Assembly (NCBI RefSeq): GCF_009362815.1
Contig: NZ_WHNX01000003.1
Location: 124,001-188,000, forward strand
Reading direction: 5' to 3'
DNA length: 64,000 bases
DNA from: Alkalibaculum sporogenes
GTDB lineage: Bacteria > Bacillota > Clostridia > Eubacteriales > Alkalibacteraceae
Part shown: one piece after another, positions 56,508 to 63,511 of the stretch
Numbering within the stretch: position 1 is the first letter of the stretch
Layout: every line of letters starts with the position of its first letter
Program-made: the position numbers and the translations under genes
Notes under the pieces: model-generated
Told to the model about the DNA's origin: nothing
The model's input: the letters and a program-made list of their open reading frames with translations, nothing else
Database searches by the model: none

Positions 56508-57674
56508 ATGTCAAAAGAACAATTATACAATGACAGAGTAGATCAAATATTAACTACTGTAAATCACGAAGAACCGAAGAGAGTACCGATAGTTTCAATG
56601 TATGAAACATGGGCAATTTCAAATGCAAATAGTACAGTAAAAGAAATTGAAGATAATCCTGAAAAAGAAATTGATGTATACTGTAAACCACATGAAGAAA
56701 TTTACTGTGATTGTGTTTATACAAATGGTTTAGTTTTTGATGCTAAAAGTGCTGAGATTACTGGAAGTAAGAGTCACTTTATATCTGAAGATGGGCAGAC
56801 AGTTCAGCATTTAGAGATTTCACCTATGGAGGCTAAAGATTATCCAGAATTAATTAAGAATCCTATGGAATTTATATTTAATGAAGCTATTCCTAGAAAA
56901 TGTGCAAATCTGAGTAAAACTCCAGATGAAAATTACGAGACATTAAAAAAGCTGTTAAATCACTGGAAAGTAAAAGGTCAGGTTCAAAGTAGATTACAAA
57001 ATGAGTTAAAGGATAGACATGGATTACCTGTTCTTGTTGGTCCCATAGCATACCCACCAATGGATATTGTATTTGACTATTTAAGAGGATTTAAAGGTAT
57101 TTCCTTAGATTTAAGAAGACAACAAGAACAACTATTAGCAGGTATTGCAGCGTTAGATGAATTTGCTTATGATATTGCAGGGATTACACCAGGAATTGAA
57201 AAAGTTGAACCTTTTCCATTCTATGCTACTATGATGCATGTTCCTACGTTTATAAGCATGAAACAATATGAGAAGTTCTTCTTGCCTACTTATGAAAAAA
57301 TGATTTTGAAAATTAATCAATTAGGTGGAAAAGTAATAATGTTCTTAGAAGGAAACTGGGAGAGTAAATACGAATGGTTAAATAGTTTACCTAAAAATAT
57401 GGCTATTGGTATTTTAGAAGATGACGATGTTTTCAACGCAAAGAAAAAAATTGGTGATAATATCACAATCGCAGGTGGTATGTCAATAGGGTTACTTCAG
57501 AGAGGAAGTAAAGATCAATGTATTGATCACGCGAAAAAGGTTATAGATGAATGTGCACCCGGCGGAGGTTATCTCTTTACGTATTCAAGAATTTTATCAT
57601 CAAAAGGTGATGTAAATATAGAAAATTTGAAAGCTGTAAATGAATTTGTTAGAGATTATGGAGTTTATAAATAG
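56508..57674 (+). CDS. UroD-family corrinoid methyltransferase, probable O-demethylase component
   Basis: 388 residues of the uroporphyrinogen decarboxylase/MtaA-like superfamily, used by acetogens as methyltransferases that move methyl groups from methoxylated substrates to a corrinoid protein. Recognisable segments: KRVPIVSMYETW near the start, PFPFYATMMHVPTF, GKVIMFLEGNWE, and the C-terminal AGGMSIGLLQRG...CAPGGGYLF. It is a homologue of the gene at 58814. Substrate unknown, an aryl methyl ether being plausible from context. Followed by a 43-residue small ORF. Confidence 0.8.
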   Translation: MSKEQLYNDRVDQILTTVNHEEPKRVPIVSMYETWAISNANSTVKEIEDNPEKEIDVYCKPHEEIYCDCVYTNGLVFDAKSAEITGSKSHFISEDGQTVQHLEISPMEAKDYPELIKNPMEFIFNEAIPRKCANLSKTPDENYETLKKLLNHWKVKGQVQSRLQNELKDRHGLPVLVGPIAYPPMDIVFDYLRGFKGISLDLRRQQEQLLAGIAALDEFAYDIAGITPGIEKVEPFPFYATMMHVPTFISMKQYEKFFLPTYEKMILKINQLGGKVIMFLEGNWESKYEWLNSLPKNMAIGILEDDDVFNAKKKIGDNITIAGGMSIGLLQRGSKDQCIDHAKKVIDECAPGGGYLFTYSRILSSKGDVNIENLKAVNEFVRDYGVYK

Positions 57675-57686
57675 GAGGTAATAAAA

Positions 57687-57818
57687 ATGGAAAATGACAA
57701 AACTATTTTAGAGTTATTTGATAAATTACAACAAGAAGAATTGGATTTTTTACCACCAGATGAAAATGTTAGAAAAGGATTTATAACATTTCTAAAGTTT
57801 ATGGTATTAGCATCGTAA
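57687..57818 (+). CDS. small protein downstream of methyltransferase, 43 aa
   Basis: ATG behind TAGGAGG, 12 bases after the methyltransferase stop. Acidic N-terminal half (LFDKLQQEELDFLPPDENV) and a hydrophobic C-terminus (FITFLKFMVLAS). No known family. A similarly placed, similarly built ORF follows the second methyltransferase at 59972, so it is likely a real gene. Confidence 0.55.
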   Translation: MENDKTILELFDKLQQEELDFLPPDENVRKGFITFLKFMVLAS

Positions 57819-57830
57819 ACTAAAAGGCTG

Positions 57831-57935
57831 TTTTATCCCAAATTAACAGGCATGAAGACACCCATCATTGGTTGTGCGGGCATGTAGCTACTTTCAGTTG
57901 ATACATGCCTAGCCAACTCTGACAGGGGTAATACC
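57831..57935 (+). repeat. IS605/TnpB-end-like element, copy B
   Basis: TTTTATCCCAAATTAACAGG at one end and GACAGGGGTAATACC at the other, inverted relative to copy A at 55044 (shared pieces GTTGGC, AGGCATGTA versus AGGCTTGTA). Contains the hairpin GGGCATGTA/TACATGCCT. A further end sequence CCCCTACTGAATAAATTTTC lies at 58006-58025. Confidence 0.45.
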
Positions 57936-58102
57936 ATTCAATTTGTCTTACCTTTCAGGCTAAATAAATTGAGTATTGCCTCACTTAAATTTCTAGATAA
58001 AGAAAACCCCTACTGAATAAATTTTCGCTTTATAGCTAGTTATAATATACAATAGAATAAATAACTTCAAATAACACATACTAAAAATTCAAGCGAAATA
58101 AG

Positions 58103-58161
58103 TTGACAGTGAATTGACAATATTGTATCATGAATACGTAATGAATATATATGGTATACCA
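58103..58161 (+). promoter_or_regulatory. sigma-A promoter with TGGTATACCA operator
   Basis: TTGACA (58103), 17 bases, TATCAT (58126-58131), and TGGTATACCA at 58152-58161, which runs into the RBS AAAGGAGG of the corrinoid gene. A second TTGACA lies at 58114. Confidence 0.78.
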
Positions 58162-58175
58162 AAGGAGGGTAAGTT

Positions 58176-58811
58176 ATGAATTTAAAAGAATTAACGCAAT
58201 CTGTTGGAGAATTAGAAGAAGAAAAAGTTCTCGAAATGCTTAATAATTTTGTTGCTTCAAATCCATCTGAAGAAGAAGCAGGAAAAGCTGTTGCAGCGTG
58301 TCAAGAAGGAATGGCTGAAGTAGGTGATTTATTTGAAAAGGGAGAATATTTCGTAGGAGATCTCATTTTCGCTGGAGAATTATTGACGGAAGCAATAAAT
58401 GTATTAAAACCTGTTATCGGATCAGGAGATACTACTAAGGTTGGAACCATAGTACTTGGAACAGTACATGGTGACTTACATGATATTGGAAAGAATATAT
58501 TCAAAAGTATGGCAGAAGCTGCAGGGTTTGAGGTTCATGATATTGGAATAGACCAACCAGTACAAGCTTTTATAGATATTGTGAAGGAAGTTAAACCTAA
58601 TATTGTAGGAATGAGTGGAGTACTTACATTAGCTCTTGAGGCAATGAAAGATACGGTTGATGGATTGAAAGAAGCGGGACTAAGAGACAGTGTTAAAGTT
58701 ATTATAGGTGGTAACCCGGTGACGAAAGAAGCTTGTTTACATATAGGCGCAGATTCATTTACAACAAACGCAGCAGAAGGCGTAAAAATATCACAAGGAT
58801 GGGTGAAATAG
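58176..58811 (+). CDS. corrinoid (methyl-carrier) protein
   Basis: 211 residues. Helical cap domain (about 1-85) and B12-binding Rossmann domain with the cobalt-ligand motif GDLHDIGKN at about residue 100, then SGVLTLAL and GGNPVT. Carries the methyl group between the methyltransferases, as in acetogen O-demethylases. First gene of a unit under the TGGTATACCA operator. RBS AAAGGAGG. Confidence 0.93.
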   Translation: MNLKELTQSVGELEEEKVLEMLNNFVASNPSEEEAGKAVAACQEGMAEVGDLFEKGEYFVGDLIFAGELLTEAINVLKPVIGSGDTTKVGTIVLGTVHGDLHDIGKNIFKSMAEAAGFEVHDIGIDQPVQAFIDIVKEVKPNIVGMSGVLTLALEAMKDTVDGLKEAGLRDSVKVIIGGNPVTKEACLHIGADSFTTNAAEGVKISQGWVK

Positions 58812-58813
58812 TA

Positions 58814-59956
58814 ATGGTAGAAAATGCACAATCAAAAAATCAACTATTTATTGATATTGACGAAGGTAAAATCCCAAAAAGAGTACCTGTTTATACATGG
58901 ATGGATATCACTTATATCATGCAATACGCTGGAGTAGATTTAAGAAAAGCCCAATGGGATGTAGATAAATTTAAGGATATGATTGAAATTGGTGCAAAAT
59001 CCTTTCAGTCTGATATCAATCCAGCAACGTTTACAAGAATACAACCAGTTTACAACATATTAGGTGCACAAAACTTTGTTATGAGTTCTGAAGGACAAAT
59101 ACAGCATCCAGAAATTACAGGTATGGGACCCGAAGATTATGATGAAATGATTGCAGATCCATACAAATATACTCACGACAAAATATTACCACGTTTATAT
59201 AAGAATTTAGATACTACTCCAGAAGAAAAGGCAAAAGTATTTGCAAAAGCATTTAAAGCTCATAGTGACATTTTTGGACAAATCTTTGCTCATCATGATT
59301 TAATGAATGAAAAATATGGACTGGCAAATGATAGAGTAGGATGCCAAACTGTAGCGCCTTTTGATCAGGTAGCTGATCAATTTAGAAGTTTCACTGGAAT
59401 AAGTTCTGATATTAGAAGATGCCCAGATAAAGTAGTAGCAGCTTGCGAGGCTGTAACACCAATGATGTTAAAAGCAGGTGTAAAACCTCATTCATCACGT
59501 CAAAAAAGAACTTTTATACCATTACATATGGCACCATACATGAGAGAAAAAGATTTTGAAAAATTCTATTGGCCGACTTTTAAAGCACTTATAGAAGGAC
59601 TATGGGAAAATGGAGCTGCTCCATTATTATTTGTTGAACAGGATTGGACGAGATATCTGGATTACTTAAACGAGTTACCAGCAGGTACACAAATGATGTT
59701 TGAATATGGAGATCCAAAGGTTATAAAAGAAAAAGTAGGTAAAAAACATATTGTTACAGGATTATATCCATTAACATTATTGGCACGAGGAACGAAACAA
59801 GAGTGTATCGATAAGGCAAAAGAAATTGTAGATATTCTTGCACCAGGTGGTAATTATATATTTACCTTTGATAAAGTAGCAATAAATATAAAGGATGCAA
59901 ATCCAGAAAATATAATCGCAGTTAATGAGTTTGTAAAAGAATATGGTGTTTATTAA
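58814..59956 (+). CDS. UroD-family corrinoid methyltransferase
   Basis: 380 residues, homologous to 56508-57674. KRVPVYTWMDITYIM near the start, FIPLHMAPYMREKDFEKFYWP, PLLFVEQDW, and GLYPLTLLARGTKQECIDKAK...LAPGGNYIFTFDK. The ATG at 58814 is two bases past the corrinoid gene's stop; the open frame continues upstream over that gene, but only this start has an RBS (GGGTGAAATAG). Partner of the corrinoid protein. Its exact methyl donor cannot be told. Confidence 0.82.
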   Translation: MVENAQSKNQLFIDIDEGKIPKRVPVYTWMDITYIMQYAGVDLRKAQWDVDKFKDMIEIGAKSFQSDINPATFTRIQPVYNILGAQNFVMSSEGQIQHPEITGMGPEDYDEMIADPYKYTHDKILPRLYKNLDTTPEEKAKVFAKAFKAHSDIFGQIFAHHDLMNEKYGLANDRVGCQTVAPFDQVADQFRSFTGISSDIRRCPDKVVAACEAVTPMMLKAGVKPHSSRQKRTFIPLHMAPYMREKDFEKFYWPTFKALIEGLWENGAAPLLFVEQDWTRYLDYLNELPAGTQMMFEYGDPKVIKEKVGKKHIVTGLYPLTLLARGTKQECIDKAKEIVDILAPGGNYIFTFDKVAINIKDANPENIIAVNEFVKEYGVY

Positions 59957-59971
59957 AAAGGAGGAGCAAAA

Positions 59972-60118
59972 ATGGAATTTAAATCAGAGTATTATACACC
60001 TTGGTCAGAATACGAAAAAACAAATAATGTTAGCCCTGACAATGCAGATGTGATAAAAGCCAACACTCAAACTTATGAAGAAATGGTTTTTGATTTCACC
60101 ATGTGGTTGATAATGTAA
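59972..60118 (+). CDS. small protein downstream of methyltransferase, 48 aa
   Basis: ATG behind AAGGAGGAG, 15 bases after the methyltransferase stop. Charged, aromatic-rich N-terminus (MEFKSEYYTPWSEYEKTN) and hydrophobic C-terminus (MVFDFTMWLIM). Parallel to the 43-residue ORF at 57687 in place, length and layout. Confidence 0.55.
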   Translation: MEFKSEYYTPWSEYEKTNNVSPDNADVIKANTQTYEEMVFDFTMWLIM

Positions 60119-60200
60119 TAAATTGAGCATAAAAAGTACTGCTTTATTATGTAAAAACGTTACATATTAATGAAAAATTAATATAATTTATGTAATCGTA

Positions 60201-60226
60201 TCCTCTTCAATAGAAGAGGATTTTTT
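60201..60226 (+). terminator. terminator of the corrinoid operon
   Basis: TCCTCTTC, loop AATA, GAAGAGGA, then six T. Confidence 0.92.
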
Positions 60227-60600
60227 AGCGCGAAAGCAGTGAGCCAAGCGAAAAGAACTTTTCGCTTATAGTTTTTTTAAGAAATCAGGCAAATGGGTTG
60301 CCAATTTGGATGGTTTCGTAAAAAACAAATGAAAACTTGTTTTCATTTGGCGAATGCCCGAGTAGAGAGGAACGAGGGTAGCGAGTTACTCGAGTTTTTC
60401 GAGCCAAGCGAAAAGGTACTTTTCGCTTATAGTTTTTAAGAAATCAGGCAAATGGGTTGCCAATTTGGATGGTTTCGTAAAAAACAAATGAAAACTTGTT
60501 TTCATTTGGCGAATGCCCGAGTAGAGAGGAACGAGGGTAGCGAGTTACTCGAGTTTTTCGAGCCCAGCGACGGTTATGACGAATAGAGTTATAAGAAATA
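60227..60600 (+). repeat. long terminator-associated repeat with a tandem 160-base duplication
   Basis: AGCGCGAAAGCAGTGAGCCA follows the T-tract directly. Units 60241-60400 (160 bases) and 60401-60559 (159 bases) are almost identical direct repeats and a third begins at 60560. Each contains AAGCGAAAAG...CTTTTCGCTT and CAAATGAAAACTTGTTTTCA hairpins, as in 27768-27938. No ORF of note. Confidence 0.8.
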
Positions 60601-60661
60601 GGCAAAGCCTGATTCTTATGGTTTATATTAAAAAACATAAGTTGAAGAACTAGAAGAGTGA

Positions 60662-60720
60662 TTGACATTTTAAAAGATTCCAAGTATACTTATTGTACAA
60701 GTGGTATACCACTCGTACAA
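60662..60720 (+). promoter_or_regulatory. sigma-A promoter with extended TGGTATACCA palindrome
   Basis: TTGACA (60662), 17 bases, TATACT (60685-60690). The operator core GTGGTATACCAC at 60701-60712 is flanked by TTGTACAA and TCGTACAA, giving a 28-base near-palindrome (60693-60720). Drives moeA-mobB-gntR. Confidence 0.85.
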
Positions 60721-60753
60721 AATTTCAAATAATCATATACAGAGGTGGAATTA

Positions 60754-61959
60754 GTGGTTAGTCTAGAAGAAGCTAGAAAGACAATCTTGAAAAACACAGT
60801 TCAATTAGAAGCTGAAACAATAGAGATAAGTGTATCATTATATAGAATATTGGCAGAAGATATTTATTCTGAAGAGTTAATTCCACCCTTTCACAACTGT
60901 GCTATGGATGGTTATGCGGTTCTTCATTCAGCAATCATTGGCGCTTCAAAAAAAGAACCTATGGAATTAGAGCTCATAGGACAATTAACTGCTGGTTACA
61001 CTACGCAAAAAACCGTCGGAGAAGGTACTGCTATAAAAGTGATGACTGGAGCACCACTACCTGATGGGGCTGACACAGTTGTACCTATTGAAATTACCTT
61101 TGAAGAAGGAAACAGGGTTAAAATATTTAAAGAAATTGCAAAAAATGATAATATCAGATTTGCAGGAGAAGATGTAAAGCCAGGTCAATTACTGATACAT
61201 AAAGGTGAGAAAATCACTCCATATGTAATTGGAATGCTTGCTGCTCTTAATAAGAAGTATATAAAAGTCACTAGGGTTCCTAAGGTAAGCTTAATATCTA
61301 CAGGGGATGAGTTAAGTGATATAGGCAAAGTTTTATTACCTGGTCAGATAAGAGATATTAATACTTATAGTCTATCTGCTCAAGTGGTAGAGAATGGTGC
61401 GAACTTAATTAATATGAGTAGAACAAAAGATGATCGTGATGAAATTCAATCTAAGTTAGAAGCTGCACGTGGCTCAGATATGATTATTATCTCTGGAGGA
61501 GTATCTGTAGGAGATTGTGATTTTGTCAAAGAGGTACTTCATGATATGGGTATGAAAGAGGTATTTTGGAGAATTGCAGTAAAGCCAGGAAAACCTGTTC
61601 TATTCGGAATATTAGACAAGACTTTGATATTTGGATTGCCAGGTAATCCAGTTTCTGCTGTAGTAGCATTTCAACAATTTGTATTACCTGCTCTATTTAA
61701 AATGAAAGGAAACAATACAAGTCCTTGGAAAGAAATTACTGCGATTTTAGAAGAAGATATAATAAAGAAGAGAGGTTTATTCCACTTTATAAGAGGTAAA
61801 ACAACTAATACCGAAGATAAGACTTATGTTAAACCTTATAGCTTACAAAGCTCAGGAGCATTTAGTTCAATGATATTTTCAGATTGTCTAATTATGATGC
61901 CTGAAGAGCTTACACACGTAAAAAGTGGGGAAGAAATAAAAATACAAATGCTAAATTAG
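60754..61959 (+). CDS. moeA: molybdopterin molybdenumtransferase
   Basis: Inserts molybdenum into molybdopterin-AMP. 401 residues with MDGYAV, VMTGAPLPDGADTVVPIE, SGGVSVGDCDF and FGLPGNPVSAVVAF. A GTG at 60754 fits the RBS AGAGGTGG better than the GTG at 60745, which lies within it. Same operator as the molybdenum transhydroxylase, so cofactor supply appears co-regulated with the enzyme. Confidence 0.93.
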   Translation: MVSLEEARKTILKNTVQLEAETIEISVSLYRILAEDIYSEELIPPFHNCAMDGYAVLHSAIIGASKKEPMELELIGQLTAGYTTQKTVGEGTAIKVMTGAPLPDGADTVVPIEITFEEGNRVKIFKEIAKNDNIRFAGEDVKPGQLLIHKGEKITPYVIGMLAALNKKYIKVTRVPKVSLISTGDELSDIGKVLLPGQIRDINTYSLSAQVVENGANLINMSRTKDDRDEIQSKLEAARGSDMIIISGGVSVGDCDFVKEVLHDMGMKEVFWRIAVKPGKPVLFGILDKTLIFGLPGNPVSAVVAFQQFVLPALFKMKGNNTSPWKEITAILEEDIIKKRGLFHFIRGKTTNTEDKTYVKPYSLQSSGAFSSMIFSDCLIMMPEELTHVKSGEEIKIQMLN

Positions 61960-61971
61960 GAGGTGTTGATT

Positions 61972-62475
61972 ATGGTTCCAGTTATTTCTATTGTAGGTAG
62001 AAGCAATAGTGGCAAAACCACATTAATTGAAAACATTATACCTATTTTCAAAGAAAGAAATTTGAGAGTAGGAACAATTAAACATGATGCACACCGATTT
62101 GATATAGATCATGAAGGAAAAGATACATGGAGAATGGCACAGTCAGGAGCAGATAAGGTACTTATCTCTTCTAAGGATAAAATAGCAATGATAGAAAAAC
62201 CAATAGAGGAAAAAAGTATACATGAATTAATACAGGAGCATTTTCAACATGTAGATATTGTTATAACAGAAGGTTATAAACAATCAAACATTCCTAAGAT
62301 AGAGGTAATTCGTTTTAACTTACCAATCATACCTAAAAGCAATAATCTTATAGGCATTGTAGACAATAGGATAGAAGAGAATAATCCAATAAAAACCGAC
62401 GTAGAAGTATTTGATTTTAATAATTATATACAAATTGCAAATTTTATTGTAAAATATTTATTTAGTACAAAGTAG
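61972..62475 (+). CDS. mobB: molybdopterin-guanine dinucleotide biosynthesis GTPase
   Basis: 167 residues. P-loop GRSNSGKTT, KHDAHRFDIDHEGKDT, and VITEGYKQS. Assists MobA in attaching GMP to molybdopterin, giving the bis-MGD form used by AthL. The ATG at 61972 is behind GGAGGTG. Thirteen bases after moeA. Confidence 0.92.
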   Translation: MVPVISIVGRSNSGKTTLIENIIPIFKERNLRVGTIKHDAHRFDIDHEGKDTWRMAQSGADKVLISSKDKIAMIEKPIEEKSIHELIQEHFQHVDIVITEGYKQSNIPKIEVIRFNLPIIPKSNNLIGIVDNRIEENNPIKTDVEVFDFNNYIQIANFIVKYLFSTK

Positions 62476-62533
62476 TAAATTAAACAGTTACATATATTTA
62501 ACACAAAAAAATATAGTAAGGAGTTTTATTAAG

Positions 62534-63196
62534 GTGGATAAAATTATGGAAAAAGAACCTTCCAAACAACAACTTGCTTATGAAAAGATAAAAGATTCAA
62601 TTATTAAAAATGAATTTTTACCTGATACCTTGTTGGTTGAAAGACAATTATGTACAAACATGGATATAAGCAGAACACCAGTAAGGGATGCGTTGAGGAG
62701 GTTAGCGGGAGAAGGATTAGTTGAATTTATTCCTGATAAAGGAATGTTTGTTTCAAGGATTAGACTTGAGGATATTATTGAAATTTATGAATTAAGAGAA
62801 GCTCTCGAATCAATGGCAGTCAGGCTGTTTACCCTTAGAAAGACAGAAGAAGACCTAAAGATAATGGAGGGATGTGTTGAACAACAAGAAAGTTCGTTTA
62901 ACAAAGGAGATTATTCATTATCCGTTGCAAAAGATATGGAGTTTCACGAGGTATATATTAAGGGAGCAAAAAACCTTAGAATGGAGAATTTTTTAAGAAC
63001 CATACATGATCAAACAAATAGAGTAGCGTTTTCCACGACAAATGATCTTGAGAGAATGGAAAGGTCAATTCATCAACATAAAGAAGTATTAGAAGCTATT
63101 AAATCTAGTGATGAAGTACTTGCTGAAGAATTGATTAAAAAACACATAATTGATACAAGAGAATACCATATGTCAAAGTTTTATTTAATTAGATAA
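62534..63196 (+). CDS. GntR-family regulator, FCD (FadR/VanR) type
   Basis: 220 residues. GntR winged helix (about 10-78: LVERQLCTNMDISRTPVRDALRRLAGEGLVEF) and an FCD ligand domain (about 85-215) with the metal-site pattern D..FH (MEFHEVYI) and two later His (HQHKEVL, KKHIIDTREYH). FCD regulators such as UxuR/ExuR recognise TTGGTATACCAA-type sites, matching the operators found here. GTG at 62534 with AAGGAG. ATG at 62546 is an alternative. Candidate regulator of the whole set. Confidence 0.88.
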   Translation: MDKIMEKEPSKQQLAYEKIKDSIIKNEFLPDTLLVERQLCTNMDISRTPVRDALRRLAGEGLVEFIPDKGMFVSRIRLEDIIEIYELREALESMAVRLFTLRKTEEDLKIMEGCVEQQESSFNKGDYSLSVAKDMEFHEVYIKGAKNLRMENFLRTIHDQTNRVAFSTTNDLERMERSIHQHKEVLEAIKSSDEVLAEELIKKHIIDTREYHMSKFYLIR

Positions 63197-63207
63197 TGTA
63201 CTCAGGC

Positions 63208-63233
63208 AAAAGCACGCGAAGCGTGCTTTTTTG
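63208..63233 (+). terminator. terminator of moeA-mobB-gntR
   Basis: AAAAGCACGC, loop GAA, GCGTGCTTTTTT. 63234-63511 holds no gene; TTACATATGTAA at 63455-63466 is a perfect palindrome of unknown use before the next gene. Confidence 0.92.
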
Positions 63234-63511
63234 GTATGCAATAAAGTATTGATTTAAGTGTTATTAAATTAATGTAACGTCGTGGGTGTCTATACTATCT
63301 GGATTATGTATGGAGATGATGTTAATCAGATTTAAAGGAGTGTTAGACTTTAAAGGTATTAGTAGCTAAAATTAAGTTATAAGCATTCGTTACATATATG
63401 TCAGGGTGTAACTTGTGATGTGGGAAGGAATTTTTTCGCAAACTATGCAAAGCATTACATATGTAAAATACCTTGCGCTATTTTTTTATAAAAAATGGAA
63501 GGATGATGAAG

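Noticed and set aside
57819-58175. Cobalamin riboswitch before the corrinoid gene
   Set aside because: No B12-box (GCCACTG) found. The gap holds the repeat element and a sigma-A promoter.
60241-60559. CRISPR array
   Set aside because: There are only two long 160-base units with no spacers, and no cas genes are in the window.
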